Below, piece after piece: positions 8,291-17,378 of a DNA stretch of 64,000 nt. Origin of the DNA: UBA5336 sp964492485 (GTDB taxonomy: Bacteria > Pseudomonadota > Alphaproteobacteria > Caulobacterales > Hyphomonadaceae); contig CAZBKM010000012.1 in the NCBI GenBank assembly GCA_964492485.1, positions 29,319 through 93,318 of the forward strand, written 5' to 3'. The position numbers and the translations under genes are program-made. Within the stretch, counting starts at the first letter, position 1, and each line of letters begins with the position of its first letter. The notes below the pieces were generated by a model that saw only the letters and a program-made list of their open reading frames with translations, made no database searches and had not been told where the DNA came from.

Positions 8291-10465
8291 ATGTCCAAAC
8301 GGACTTGGACCATCTTTCTGGCAGGCGCCATGGGCCTGGCCCTGGCCGGCTGCGGCGCGCAGGAGCGTGGCGGGTCCGAGGCGGCCGCGCCCGCCGGGTT
8401 CGCTGCTGTCGATACGGCCCGCATCGCTGCCGCCCGGGAGACACCCGAAGAGTGGCTGAGCTATGGCGGCACCTATGACGAGCAGCGCCATTCCCTGCTG
8501 ACCCAGGTGAACACCGAGACGGTGTCTGATCTGGGTGTCGCCTGGACCTACGACCTCAAGACCGCCCGGGGTGTGGAGTCGACGCCGATCGTGGTGGACG
8601 GCGTGATGTATGTCACCTCGGCGTGGTCGGTGGTCCATGCGCTTGACCCTGTCACCGGCGAGGAGCTCTGGGTGCACGAACCCGATGTCGATCGCGCTGT
8701 CGGAGTGAAGGCGTGCTGCGATGTGGTGAACCGCGGCGTGGCTGTCTATGACGGCAAGGTGTTCGTCGGCGTGATCGACGGCCGGCTTCAGGCACTCGAC
8801 GCGGAAACCGGCGAGCTGATCTGGAGCAAGGTCACCGTCGATCAGTCGAAACCCTATACGATCACCGGCGCACCGCGCGTGGCGAATGGCAAGGTCCTGA
8901 TTGGCAATGGCGGCGCGGAACTTGGCGTGCGCGGTTACATCTCGGCCTACGATGCCGATACGGGTGATCTGGTCTGGCGGTTCTATACCGTGCCCAATCC
9001 GGACAAGGCCCCGGACGGGGCGGCCTCCGACCCGATCCTCGCAGAGCTTGCCAACCCCTCCTGGGGTGACGAGGGCGCCTGGCGCGAGGATGGCGGCGGC
9101 GGCACCGTCTGGGACTCCATCGTCTATGACGAGGTGAACAACGCCGTCATCTTCGGTGTCGGCAACGGGTCGCCCTGGAACTGGAGCCGGCGCGACCCGT
9201 CCGGCGGCGACAATCTGTTCCTGTCCTCGATCGTCGCGGTCGATGCCGATACCGGCGACTACAAGTGGCACTTCCAGACCACGCCAGGCGACACCTGGGA
9301 TTACACGGCAACCCAGACCATCATCCTGGCAGACCTGCCATTGGGTGAGGACGGGGCCCTCCGCCGGGTTGCCATGCAGGCGCCGAAGAACGGCTTCTTC
9401 TATGTGATCGACGCAGCGACCGGCGAGTTCATTTCCGGTGACGCCTTCGTGCCCATGAACTGGGCGGAAGGCCTGGACGAGACCGGGCGTCCGATCGTGG
9501 TCGAGGCCGCCCGCGACCAGTCGACGCCCTTCATGCAGACGCCGGGCCCGCTGGGGGCGCACAACTGGCATCCCATGGCGTTCAACCCGAACCTCAACCT
9601 CGCCTACATACCGGCCCAGGAGATTCCCCAAGCCTATGTCGAGGATCCGAACATGCCGGGCAAGCCGGCGAAGTGGAACACGAATGTCGACTTCGCCGCC
9701 GGGCTCCCGCTCGAGCCGCCGCCGGGGACGATGCAGGCGCTTCGGGCCACTCTGAAGGGCCGCCTCATCGCCTGGGACCCGGTGGCCCAGGAAGCCCGGT
9801 GGTCCGTCGAGCACGACAATGCCTGGAATGGCGGCGTGCTGTCGACCGAGGGCGGGCTTGTCTTCCAGGGACAGCTTGGGGGCAATTTCGCTGCCTACGA
9901 CGCGGCGACGGGCGAGCGGCTCTGGTCACACAACGTCAAGGCGGGCGCGGCCTCGGGGCCGGGGACCTATGCGATCGATGGCGAACAGTATGTGACGATC
10001 ACGACCGGTTGGGGCTCGGCCTTCAGCCTGGTGGCGGGGTATGCCTTTGACGGACGCCAGCCGGCGCAGGTTGGTCGGGTTGTGACGTTCAAGCTTGGGG
10101 CAGAAGGCGAGATTCCCGATCCGGACCTCATGCCGATAGACCGGGTGCCGCCTGCAGACATGATCGGCGATGCCGAGATGCAGCAGGCCGGCCTGGTGCA
10201 CTACTCCCGCAACTGCATGGTCTGCCACGGCGCTCTGGCCGTGAGTTCCGGCGTCCTTCCTGACCTGCGCTGGTCGGCGATCACCGGAAGTCAGGACGCC
10301 TGGTACAGCGTTGTGATGGAGGGGTCGCTCTCAGCCAATGGCATGGTCGCGTTCGATGATGTTCTCACGCCCGACGAGTCCGAGGCGATCCGGGCCTATG
10401 TCCTGAAACAGGCGCATCTGTCGGCGGACACCGGGGAGGCGCAATCCTCGGGCGGGCAGCCCTAG
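8291..10465 (+). CDS. PQQ-dependent quinohaemoprotein alcohol dehydrogenase
   Basis: Periplasmic oxidation of an alcohol with pyrroloquinoline quinone, passing electrons through a covalently bound haem c. The start is ATG 8291 (GTG 8288 is also possible) behind a strong GGGGAGG. The signal ends in the lipobox LAGC, so the enzyme is predicted to be lipid-anchored. It is an eight-bladed propeller with W-motif repeats (ALDAETGELIW, AYDADTGDLVW, AVDADTGDYKW), the vicinal disulfide CC at residues 142-143 that stacks on PQQ, and TWDYTA near the active site. The C-terminal haem motif CMVCH lies at about residues 642-646. No pqq synthesis genes or cytochrome partner are adjacent, and the substrate cannot be told. 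Confidence 0.9.
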   Translation: MSKRTWTIFLAGAMGLALAGCGAQERGGSEAAAPAGFAAVDTARIAAARETPEEWLSYGGTYDEQRHSLLTQVNTETVSDLGVAWTYDLKTARGVESTPIVVDGVMYVTSAWSVVHALDPVTGEELWVHEPDVDRAVGVKACCDVVNRGVAVYDGKVFVGVIDGRLQALDAETGELIWSKVTVDQSKPYTITGAPRVANGKVLIGNGGAELGVRGYISAYDADTGDLVWRFYTVPNPDKAPDGAASDPILAELANPSWGDEGAWREDGGGGTVWDSIVYDEVNNAVIFGVGNGSPWNWSRRDPSGGDNLFLSSIVAVDADTGDYKWHFQTTPGDTWDYTATQTIILADLPLGEDGALRRVAMQAPKNGFFYVIDAATGEFISGDAFVPMNWAEGLDETGRPIVVEAARDQSTPFMQTPGPLGAHNWHPMAFNPNLNLAYIPAQEIPQAYVEDPNMPGKPAKWNTNVDFAAGLPLEPPPGTMQALRATLKGRLIAWDPVAQEARWSVEHDNAWNGGVLSTEGGLVFQGQLGGNFAAYDAATGERLWSHNVKAGAASGPGTYAIDGEQYVTITTGWGSAFSLVAGYAFDGRQPAQVGRVVTFKLGAEGEIPDPDLMPIDRVPPADMIGDAEMQQAGLVHYSRNCMVCHGALAVSSGVLPDLRWSAITGSQDAWYSVVMEGSLSANGMVAFDDVLTPDESEAIRAYVLKQAHLSADTGEAQSSGGQP

Positions 10466-10667
10466 AGTATACGCCGTCGTCAGGTGGCGGAGCCGGGCGC
10501 CGGTCTGGTTTCGCCAGAGGCCTGGTGGTGGTCACCTGCGACGGGCCTCCGGCCGTGCCAAGGTGCTGGTGGCCCGCGCGAGCCGTGGACCCGTCGCTGG
10601 CGGGCGGCTTTTGACCGCCCGTCGATACGGTCTAGGATATGACCTCTCAGAAAGGTCACCCGCATCC

Positions 10668-11204
10668 ATGTATCTGCTGCTCGCGCTTGCCGTTCTCGTC
10701 AGCCTGCTTCTCGTCTGGCAATGGCGAAGTCAGCGTCAGGCAGACATCGCCACAGCGGTGGGTGCGGCCGAGGCAACTGCCGCCAATCTCCCGCGCCGCC
10801 TGGCTTACAAGCGCAAGACCAGACGCCCCGGACTCCAGGCCGTCGACGACTCCCGGGAGGCTGCGGCCGCGCTCATGGTGGCCATGGCCCGGGCGAATGG
10901 GCGGCCGGGGCCGGAGGCGCGCCAGGTGATCGCTCGGATCATGATGGGAGAATTCCGGATCACCGAGCTAGATGCGCAAGCCCTTCTCCAGCATGCCGAC
11001 TGGATCCTGCGGGGCGAGCCTCCGCACGATACGATCGTCGACCGCATGACCGATGTCCTCATGCAAGATCCCGCCTTGGGGCCGAAAGAGATCGTGGATC
11101 TGGACGGGATGCTGGTCGAGGTGTCGGAGGCCGAAGGCCGCCCCAATTCGGACCAGCTCGACATTTTGCAGCGGTTCCGAAACCGGACCGGCGTCCAGAT
11201 CTGA
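10668..11204 (+). CDS. membrane-anchored helical protein (TerB-like)
   Basis: 178 residues: one N-terminal transmembrane helix (residues 2-18), a short basic linker (YKRKTRRP), then an all-helical domain of about 130 residues. The pattern AAAALMVAMARANGRPGPEA..VI...MMGEF resembles the metal-binding four-helix TerB family (tellurite-resistance TerB), but the Asp ligands are not clear, so the family call is tentative. Its TGA stop is the first part of repeat A2. The 200 nt upstream contain no recognisable gene. Confidence 0.6.
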   Translation: MYLLLALAVLVSLLLVWQWRSQRQADIATAVGAAEATAANLPRRLAYKRKTRRPGLQAVDDSREAAAALMVAMARANGRPGPEARQVIARIMMGEFRITELDAQALLQHADWILRGEPPHDTIVDRMTDVLMQDPALGPKEIVDLDGMLVEVSEAEGRPNSDQLDILQRFRNRTGVQI

Positions 11205-11304
11205 AGCGCCGGTCTTTCGTTTCAATCCAGACCGTCGCTTTACATCATTGCGCTTGCAAAAGTCTCCGTTTGCAACCGACTCCGTTTGCTCCGAACTTTC
11301 TTGA
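11204..11304 (+). repeat. family A dispersed repeat, copy A2
   Basis: The cleanest copy. AAGCGCCGGTCT (11204-11215) pairs with AGACCGTCGCTT (11229-11240) at 11 of 12 positions around a 13-nt loop, followed by TTACATCATTG, TCTCCGTTTGCAACCGACTCCG and a TCCGAACTTTCTTGA end. The hairpin begins inside the stop codon of the TerB-like gene. Confidence 0.92.
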
Positions 11305-11380
11305 GGTCGTTTCCAGACGAAGTGAGCCCGCTTCGCGCCAAGGACACGCACCAGAGCAGGGCGCTGTCGCATGGTCGCTG

Positions 11381-12319
11381 ATGCCGATTGACCGTAAGCC
11401 GCGCGAGCTGCCCCCCTCGCTGCTCGACATCTCCCGCGCGAAAAACGGCGCGATCGACGCGACAAGACGGAAATCGCTTGATAGATGGACGCCGATGACA
11501 GCCGCATTCAAGACCCGTGTTGCGTCCGACAACTGGACGAACTTTTCCGTCCTGCGCCATGGGGCATTCGACGGTTTCCTTGTGACGTCGAAGAATTCCG
11601 GCACGCATTGGGTAAAGTACATGCTGGCCGTGGCGCTTGCGGAGACCCATGGACTGCCGCACCCGCGCTATTTTTCCGAGGACGCGGTGCGCCCCTATAT
11701 CGGCTGGCCCAAGGACGCCGCGGCCTTCCCCACCTTGCCGCGGCTGGCGTTCAGCCACACGATCCCGCATCGCCTGATCGATTGGGACTGGGCGCGCAAG
11801 CTCGCCAAGCTTCCGCCTTACGCGCTGTGCATCCGCCATCCCATGGCGATCCTGGCCAGCCATTATGCGAAATGGTCGTATGACATCCAGGTCGACTGGC
11901 TCACCTATCTGCGCGGGGATCCCGCCGGGAAGCGGTATCGCTGCGACATCTACTGGCTCGCAAGGTTCTGGAACCGTTGGGGCGATGTGGAGGCCCGGGC
12001 ACCGGGCCTGATCCTGCGCGTGCCTTATGAAACCTCTCTTGAGGATCCCGAGCGCGCCCTGCGCGCCATCGCCGGCCATTGGGGCCTCACCCTGTCGGAC
12101 CAGGCGATTGCCGCAGCGCTCAAAGCGGGCACGAAGGAGGAAATGGCACGCAAGGTCGATCCCGACGCCGAGCCCAACGTCCTCCAACGCCGCAGCGCCA
12201 GCTTGCAGGAGCAGTTTTCAGGTGAGGCCTGGGACGTTTACAGTCGGCAGGTCAGAGACCTGTTCCGCCACGATCTGGGCTATGACCTCATGTCCCCCCC
12301 CAAACGGGCGGTCGCCTGA
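11381..12319 (+). CDS. sulfotransferase domain protein
   Basis: 312 residues, likely a PAPS-dependent sulfotransferase. The phosphosulfate-binding loop is TSKNSGTHWVKYML (compare PKSGTTWL in the family), and the 3'-phosphate motif is CIRHPMAILASHYAK. A C-terminal helical part (RASLQEQFSGEAWDVYSRQ) fits the usual family tail. The acceptor (glycan, lipid or small molecule) is not predictable. The start is ATG 11381; the frame stays open upstream through repeat A2 but without good start signals. No sulfate-activation genes are near. Confidence 0.8.
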   Translation: MPIDRKPRELPPSLLDISRAKNGAIDATRRKSLDRWTPMTAAFKTRVASDNWTNFSVLRHGAFDGFLVTSKNSGTHWVKYMLAVALAETHGLPHPRYFSEDAVRPYIGWPKDAAAFPTLPRLAFSHTIPHRLIDWDWARKLAKLPPYALCIRHPMAILASHYAKWSYDIQVDWLTYLRGDPAGKRYRCDIYWLARFWNRWGDVEARAPGLILRVPYETSLEDPERALRAIAGHWGLTLSDQAIAAALKAGTKEEMARKVDPDAEPNVLQRRSASLQEQFSGEAWDVYSRQVRDLFRHDLGYDLMSPPKRAVA

Positions 12320-12350
12320 CCGATCCGCCTTGAAGCGGGTCTTTCATTGC

Positions 12351-12394
12351 GCGCTCCCGAACGGCGAACCGGTACCCACTTCGCCTGGAAGCGC
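12351..12394 (+). repeat. family B palindromic element, copy B2
   Basis: GCGCTCCCGAACGG, core CGAACCGGTACCCAC, and CTGGAAGCGC form an inverted repeat that ends 6 nt from the DUF4167 stop codon, between two convergent genes. Just upstream, TGAAGCGGGTCTTTC (12331-12345) resembles the first bases of family A and may be a decayed copy. Confidence 0.82.
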
Positions 12395-12400
12395 TTCATA

Positions 12401-13150
12401 TCACTTCGCCGTTTCGGCCTCTGACGGGTTGTCGGACGGGCCCTGGGGGGTCGGCTCCTCGCTCTCGGCATCATGGCCATTGGCGCGGCGCGTGCGAGAC
12501 AGCGTCTTCATGACGCCCGTATCTGGCGAGTCGTCGTTCTCGGATTCCTGGTGGGCGCCCTGGCTGGTAGTGTCGCCACCGTCCGAAGAGTCCGCCTCCC
12601 GCTTCCGATAGCTGCGGCGGCGGGGCCGCTTGGCGCGCTCCTCGCCCTCGCCATTACCGCCGTCCGGGCCGTCCTCGTCGCGACGATTGCTGCTCGTGCC
12701 GGAGCCGCGGCCGGTCTCGCCGTCCTGATCCTCGTCGATGACGCGCAGCGGATCGGATTTGGACCCGCTCCCGCGTCCGCCATGGCCTGGCTTGTCAAAG
12801 CCGTCCTCGCCAGTCTGATCCTGGGGGGCGGCATCGCTGCGGTCGGTGGCGTCATCGTCCTCGTCGTTCGAGTCGCGGTCGCCGGAACCCTCTCGCCTCG
12901 GCTTCTGGTTGGCCTGCATCGCCTCCAGGATCCGCTGGTAATGCTCGGCGTGCTGGAAGTACGCCTCGCTCATCACCCGGTCGCCGCTGGTCTGGGCGTC
13001 GCGCGCATATTGCAGGTATTTTTCCAGGATCTGCTGGGCCGACCCGCGAATCTTCACGTCGGGGCCATTGCTTTCGAAATGGCGGTTTATGTTGTTGTTA
13101 TTGTTCGACCCGCCCCCTGACCGGCGGCTGCGCCCGCGTTGGCGTTTCAT
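12401..13150 (-). CDS. DUF4167 protein, low-complexity acidic tail
   Basis: 249 residues. The N-terminal 85 residues carry the alphaproteobacterial DUF4167 domain: basic RQRGRSRR, a run of five asparagines and NRHFESNGPDVKIRGSAQQI, then helices with YLQYARDAQTSGDRV and AEHYQRILEA. The remaining 160 residues are disordered, alternating acidic (DSNDEDDD) with basic (RPRRRSYRKRE) blocks, which suggests nucleic-acid binding or condensate behaviour, though no function is established. Transcription runs toward B2. The gene lies downstream of prmC/prfA on the same strand, separated by 214 nt. Confidence 0.85.
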   Translation of the reverse strand: MKRQRGRSRRSGGGSNNNNNINRHFESNGPDVKIRGSAQQILEKYLQYARDAQTSGDRVMSEAYFQHAEHYQRILEAMQANQKPRREGSGDRDSNDEDDDATDRSDAAPQDQTGEDGFDKPGHGGRGSGSKSDPLRVIDEDQDGETGRGSGTSSNRRDEDGPDGGNGEGEERAKRPRRRSYRKREADSSDGGDTTSQGAHQESENDDSPDTGVMKTLSRTRRANGHDAESEEPTPQGPSDNPSEAETAK

Positions 13151-13364
13151 TCATTCATCCCTGAACTGGCGGCCCATTCCGGGGCCCGCGTCTAAGTACT
13201 CGGAGAGCCCCCCGGCCCTCGTCGAATTTCGGTTCCTGCGCGAGTACGGTGTCCGTGACAGCGAGCAAATTTCAGACGCTGTCAGACCGAATCCGCCCCC
13301 TACGTAGCGTGCTCGGGCCTCCACGCCAAGCCCCCAGCCGATATTTGTTCGTCAGGAGGTCAGC

Positions 13365-14225
13365 CTACCGATCCGGTTGCCGGCCGACGACCACACGGTC
13401 GCGTCCTGCCATATCCTGCCGCACCCCCCAGCCGACAAAGCCGTGGGCGTCCATGAGCGCGGAGACATCCGCCGCCTGGTCGGCGCCGATCTCCAGAACG
13501 ATCCAGGTGCCTGGCCTGACAGACCGGGCCGCCAGAGCGAGGATCGACCGGTACGCGTCAAGGCCGTCTTGTCCACCGTCAAGCGCCGCGCGAGGGTCGC
13601 CGTTGCGAACCTCCGGGTCCAGACCGGCGATGTCTGCAGAGCGGATATAGGGTGGGTTGGAGACAATCAGGTCGACGGTGCCGTATCCGGTCCAGCGCAT
13701 CCAGTCGCAGACCGCCAGCTCTGCCCGGTCGCCAAGACCGAGCCTGTCCAAATTCTCGCGGGCAAGGGACAGGGCCGAAGGATCCCGGTCGAGACCGATC
13801 CCTGTGACCTCCGGCCGCGCGGCGAGGATGGCCAGAAGGAGGCAGCCGCTTCCCGTGCCCAGGTCGGCAATTCGGGAGGCCGCGCCGGCCGGCAACAGAT
13901 CCAGCGCCGCGTCCACCACGGCCTCGGAGTCGGAGCGCGGCACCAGTGCACGGGAATCGACCGACAGCGTTACGCCATGGAATGCGACGTCGCCGGTCAG
14001 ATGCGCCAGGGGTATATGGGCGGCGCGCCGCTCAACGAGAGCGTCCAGGCGCAGCCTGACATCGTCCGGCAAGGGGTCGCGATCGCGGACCAGACAGGTG
14101 GTATCGTCCCAGCCGGTCACGTGCCGCAACAGAATGCGGGCTTCCTGCTCGGCCGCCGCTATGCCCGCCTGCGCCAGGCGCGCCCTGGCACGGCGCCGGG
14201 CCGCCCCGGCGGTGGGTGCCGTCAC
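13365..14225 (-). CDS. prmC: peptide chain release factor N5-glutamine methyltransferase
   Basis: Methylates the GGQ glutamine of RF1 and RF2 using S-adenosylmethionine. 286 residues: an N-terminal helical domain followed by a Rossmann methyltransferase with the SAM loop LGTGSG and the substrate motif NPPYI, diagnostic of N5-glutamine methyltransferases. Its ATG overlaps the prfA stop by four bases (ATGA), so enzyme and substrate are co-translated. Confidence 0.95.
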   Translation of the reverse strand: MTAPTAGAARRRARARLAQAGIAAAEQEARILLRHVTGWDDTTCLVRDRDPLPDDVRLRLDALVERRAAHIPLAHLTGDVAFHGVTLSVDSRALVPRSDSEAVVDAALDLLPAGAASRIADLGTGSGCLLLAILAARPEVTGIGLDRDPSALSLARENLDRLGLGDRAELAVCDWMRWTGYGTVDLIVSNPPYIRSADIAGLDPEVRNGDPRAALDGGQDGLDAYRSILALAARSVRPGTWIVLEIGADQAADVSALMDAHGFVGWGVRQDMAGRDRVVVGRQPDR

Positions 14226-15298
14226 GCGGCATCCTCCATGGCCGCCAGCCGGCGGGCCTGGTCCTCGGTGCGCAGGGCATCGATCACGTCCGACAGGGCG
14301 TCGCCCGCAACGATCTTGTCGAGATTGTAGAGGGTCAAATTGATGCGGTGGTCGGTGACCCGGCCCTGCGGAAAGTTGTAGGTCCGCACCTTCTCCGACC
14401 GGTCGCCCGAGCCGACCATTTCCTTGCGCGCGCCGGCACGCGCGGCGTCCTTGGCCTCGCGTTCGCGTTCATAGAGCCGAACCTTCAGCATCTCGAGCGC
14501 CTTTTCCCGGTTCACATGCTGGGACTTTTCCGACGACGTCGTCACGATGCCCGTCGGCAGGTGCGTGACGCGCACGGCGCTGTCGGTCGTGTTGACATGC
14601 TGGCCGCCCGCGCCTGAAGCCCGCATGGTGTCGACACGGATATCCTCCGGCCGGATCTCGATCTCGATGTTCTCAGGTGCAGGCAGGACAGCCACCGTGG
14701 CGGCCGAGGTATGGATGCGGCCTCCGCTTTCGGTTTCCGGCACCCTCTGGACCCGGTGCACCCCGCTTTCGAACTTCAGGTGTGCGAAGACCATGTCGCC
14801 CGACACGTTCGCCACGATTTCCTTGAAGCCGCCGGCGTCACCGTCCGAGACCGACACGACATCGACCTTCCAGCCCATCGTCTGGGCGTAGCGGGTGTAC
14901 ATGCGCCAGAGATCGCCTGCAAACAGCGCCGCTTCATCGCCGCCCGTGCCGGCGCGGATCTCGAGCACGACATCTGCCTTGTCGTCCTCGTCGCGGGGCA
15001 GCAGCAGCAGCTGAACATCTTGCTCCAGGGCCGGCAAGCGCGCCTTGAGCGCGTAGTATTCCTCCCGCGCCAGCTCCGCCATCTCGCGGTCCTCACCCTC
15101 CATCAGGGCTTCGGCCTCGTGCAGGCCCTGCCGGGCCGAGATGAGTTCACGTGCCCGGTCGACAACGGGCTTCAGCTCGGAATGTTCCTTGGAGAGCGCC
15201 ACGATTTCGCCGGGGTCGCTGGCCGCACCCATGCGGGCCTCGACTTCCTCGAACCGGTCGATGACCTGCTCCAGACGGGAATGGGGGATGGTTGCCAT
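14222..15298 (-). CDS. prfA: peptide chain release factor 1
   Basis: Recognises UAA and UAG and triggers peptidyl-tRNA hydrolysis. The 358-residue length is normal. Visible features: the PxT codon-reading tripeptide as PET in VQRVPETE, RIHTSAATVAVLP, and the catalytic GAGGQHVN loop whose Gln is methylated by PrmC, the next gene. No in-frame UGA or frameshift is present (that device belongs to RF2). Confidence 0.97.
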   Translation of the reverse strand: MATIPHSRLEQVIDRFEEVEARMGAASDPGEIVALSKEHSELKPVVDRARELISARQGLHEAEALMEGEDREMAELAREEYYALKARLPALEQDVQLLLLPRDEDDKADVVLEIRAGTGGDEAALFAGDLWRMYTRYAQTMGWKVDVVSVSDGDAGGFKEIVANVSGDMVFAHLKFESGVHRVQRVPETESGGRIHTSAATVAVLPAPENIEIEIRPEDIRVDTMRASGAGGQHVNTTDSAVRVTHLPTGIVTTSSEKSQHVNREKALEMLKVRLYEREREAKDAARAGARKEMVGSGDRSEKVRTYNFPQGRVTDHRINLTLYNLDKIVAGDALSDVIDALRTEDQARRLAAMEDAA

Positions 15299-15368
15299 TC
15301 CGCCGATTTAGTCTGCTTCCCTCGCCGGGGGAAGCACCCCCCGGCGCCGGGTTGCCGGCCAGAGCCCG

Positions 15369-15857
15369 TCAACCGAGGACCCGAACGACTTCCTTTCCTG
15401 CAAGCACGAAGAGGGCCAGCGACGCCAGCACGAAGACCAGGAAGCGTACCAGGACGGCAGAAGACAGGGCCTGGACCAGAGAATGGACCACGCGCAGCGC
15501 CACATAGGTCCAGGCCGCGAAAAGTCCGAGCGTGTCGGCACCCCCCGTCAGCGCGGCAAAGGCCATCAACGCATAGAAGACCGTCGGCTGTTCGTGGAGG
15601 TGGTTGTAGTTGTCGGCTACGGCCCGGACGCTGGAGGGCAGCTTTTCATTGTGACCGGAGTCCGGATGGCGGGCCTTGTTGGGATCGATCTTTGCGGCCT
15701 GCATCGCCGGTATGCGCGTTGCGAACATCCAGACCCACATCACCAGGGTCCAGACGACAAGCGCCAGCACCGGCAGCAGAAACGCGGTCAACTCCTGAGC
15801 CTGCGCGGCGCGCAACGCGTCGAGCGCGGTTTCGAGTTCACCAAGCTCTGCGTTCAT
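15369..15857 (-). CDS. MAPEG family membrane protein
   Basis: 162 residues with four transmembrane helices (about 24-45, 93-110, 113-130, 137-158) and the MAPEG signature region NYNHLHEQPTVFYAL. MAPEG proteins bind glutathione or lipids in eukaryotes; the bacterial members are mostly uncharacterised. The start at 15857 is favoured by GGGAGGGA on the minus strand; an upstream in-frame start at 15935 has no such signal. Confidence 0.87.
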   Translation of the reverse strand: MNAELGELETALDALRAAQAQELTAFLLPVLALVVWTLVMWVWMFATRIPAMQAAKIDPNKARHPDSGHNEKLPSSVRAVADNYNHLHEQPTVFYALMAFAALTGGADTLGLFAAWTYVALRVVHSLVQALSSAVLVRFLVFVLASLALFVLAGKEVVRVLG

Positions 15858-15924
15858 CGGTCCCTCCCTGCCATTATCTGAGGACTGAAGCCTTACGGCG
15901 TCCGCGCCGGCCTGGGAAGCGTCC

Positions 15925-17214
15925 TCAGCCGCCATTCCCGGTTTGCGGTGCGCCGAGATGCGCCGTCAGGAAGGACAGAATCGCCTCCATGTCACGCTGG
16001 TCGGTGCCATGGCCGCCCGGCCGGAGAAAATAGGCGAGGCAGTCGGCGGGCTGGAAGACCGACATGGCTGGCAGACCCGCGCAGCCTGGCGCGTGCAGCC
16101 TGTAGATCGGCAGCGCGCCCCGTGCCGCTCGGAACGTCGAATTCGGATCGGACCATACGTCCCGCCGGGCGTTTCCGAGGAAGACCGGACGCGGGGCGTT
16201 CAGGGCGAGCAGCTGGTGCTGGTCTACCGGCAACGCATCTGTGCGCCCGGCATAGGCCGCAAAGGCGGGGTCGAACCAGTGCGGATAGCGCCGGGTGATG
16301 CGCGCGACACCTTCTCCGACGGGCGAGCGGGAGAGCGCCGCGCCGCCGAAGCCCGACTGATGGCTGACGACCGCCGCGATGCGGGGGTCCCAGGCGCCCG
16401 CAATCAGGGCCGCCTTGCCATGTCGCGAATGCCCGAACACGGCGATCCGCCGTGCGTCCAGCTCCGGATCGACGGCCAGGACGTCGATGGCCGCCTTGTA
16501 GCCATAAGCCCAAGCCATCAGGGCGCCGCTGGCCTGTTGATCTGCCCCGGGCGAATCCGGCGTATCCGGCGGTACGAGACCCGCCAGGACGGCACCGGCC
16601 CGCCGCGCGGAATCCGGCACGATGTCCGACGCGTGGAAGTTCGCATAGGCGAAGCCGGCGTCGAACACCTGCGCCATCGGGACGGTCGCGATGTACTCGC
16701 CGAAAACGAACTCGAACGGCCAGGGCACATCGGTCGAGGTGCAAGCCTGGCCCTCCGGGTCGGTCAGGCTGCTGGAGGCGAAGACATAGCAATTGCTGAC
16801 GAAGCTCTGACCCACGATCACCGGATGAGGTCCGGCTTCCCGATCCGCAGGCCGGGCGAGTCCCAGTCGAAAGTCGCGTGCCCCGTCGCCGTGCCCGATC
16901 CGTACGACCCATTCCTCGAGCACGCCCCGGCCGGCAAGATAGTCAGGATCGGCAACCCGCCGGGAGATCCGTTTGACGGGCAAGCCTTCCGGCCACGGGC
17001 CATAGACATGCGCCTCGAAGGCGTGCTTCAGGGCCGCGCGCTGATCGCGCCAGGCCTCAAGCGTGTCGGCCGCAATGGCGGGATGGGGCGCCGGCTTGTT
17101 CCCGATTTCGAGGCTCGCATAGTTCAGGCCCAGCATGGTGCAGTTGGCCACCACAAGGCCGCCGAGGCCGAGAAGAAGAAGCCGACCTGTCCATGCGAGC
17201 ACCGTTTTCCACAC
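15925..17214 (-). CDS. CE15-like alpha/beta hydrolase (glucuronoyl esterase family)
   Basis: 429 residues with an N-terminal signal or anchor (residues 5-27), so probably periplasmic. The nucleophile elbow GHSRHGKAAL (Ser263) followed by QSGFGGAALSR matches carbohydrate esterase family 15, which cleaves 4-O-methyl-glucuronoyl esters linking lignin and xylan. PRPVFLGNARRD and His402 in GGHGT complete the fold. Bacterial CE15 members vary in specificity, so esterase activity is likely but the substrate is open. It is transcribed toward the MAPEG gene. Confidence 0.82.
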   Translation of the reverse strand: MWKTVLAWTGRLLLLGLGGLVVANCTMLGLNYASLEIGNKPAPHPAIAADTLEAWRDQRAALKHAFEAHVYGPWPEGLPVKRISRRVADPDYLAGRGVLEEWVVRIGHGDGARDFRLGLARPADREAGPHPVIVGQSFVSNCYVFASSSLTDPEGQACTSTDVPWPFEFVFGEYIATVPMAQVFDAGFAYANFHASDIVPDSARRAGAVLAGLVPPDTPDSPGADQQASGALMAWAYGYKAAIDVLAVDPELDARRIAVFGHSRHGKAALIAGAWDPRIAAVVSHQSGFGGAALSRSPVGEGVARITRRYPHWFDPAFAAYAGRTDALPVDQHQLLALNAPRPVFLGNARRDVWSDPNSTFRAARGALPIYRLHAPGCAGLPAMSVFQPADCLAYFLRPGGHGTDQRDMEAILSFLTAHLGAPQTGNGG

Positions 17215-17378
17215 GTCCCGCCGTGCCTCCGCCCTGCACGGGCCTCCACCGTGCCCGACGGTGCAGTGCTAGGTTAGAGTCCGGCGGATTAGAACCCCCT
17301 GGCGCAGCGTTTCCGGCGAGCTGGCCATCCCGATACCGGACGAGCAGTCCGGACACGGGGTGAGGCAAGGAGGATCCG

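Noticed and set aside
7958..9814. A 618-codon minus-strand frame opposite pyrF and the PQQ dehydrogenase
   Set aside because: It overlaps two well-supported genes, is rich in His, Arg and Gly as expected for an antisense frame, and has no recognisable family.
10721..11380. Upstream extension of the sulfotransferase frame through repeat A2 into the TerB-like gene
   Set aside because: The extension would overlap another gene and translate a repeat; ATG 11381 is sufficient and keeps the whole domain.
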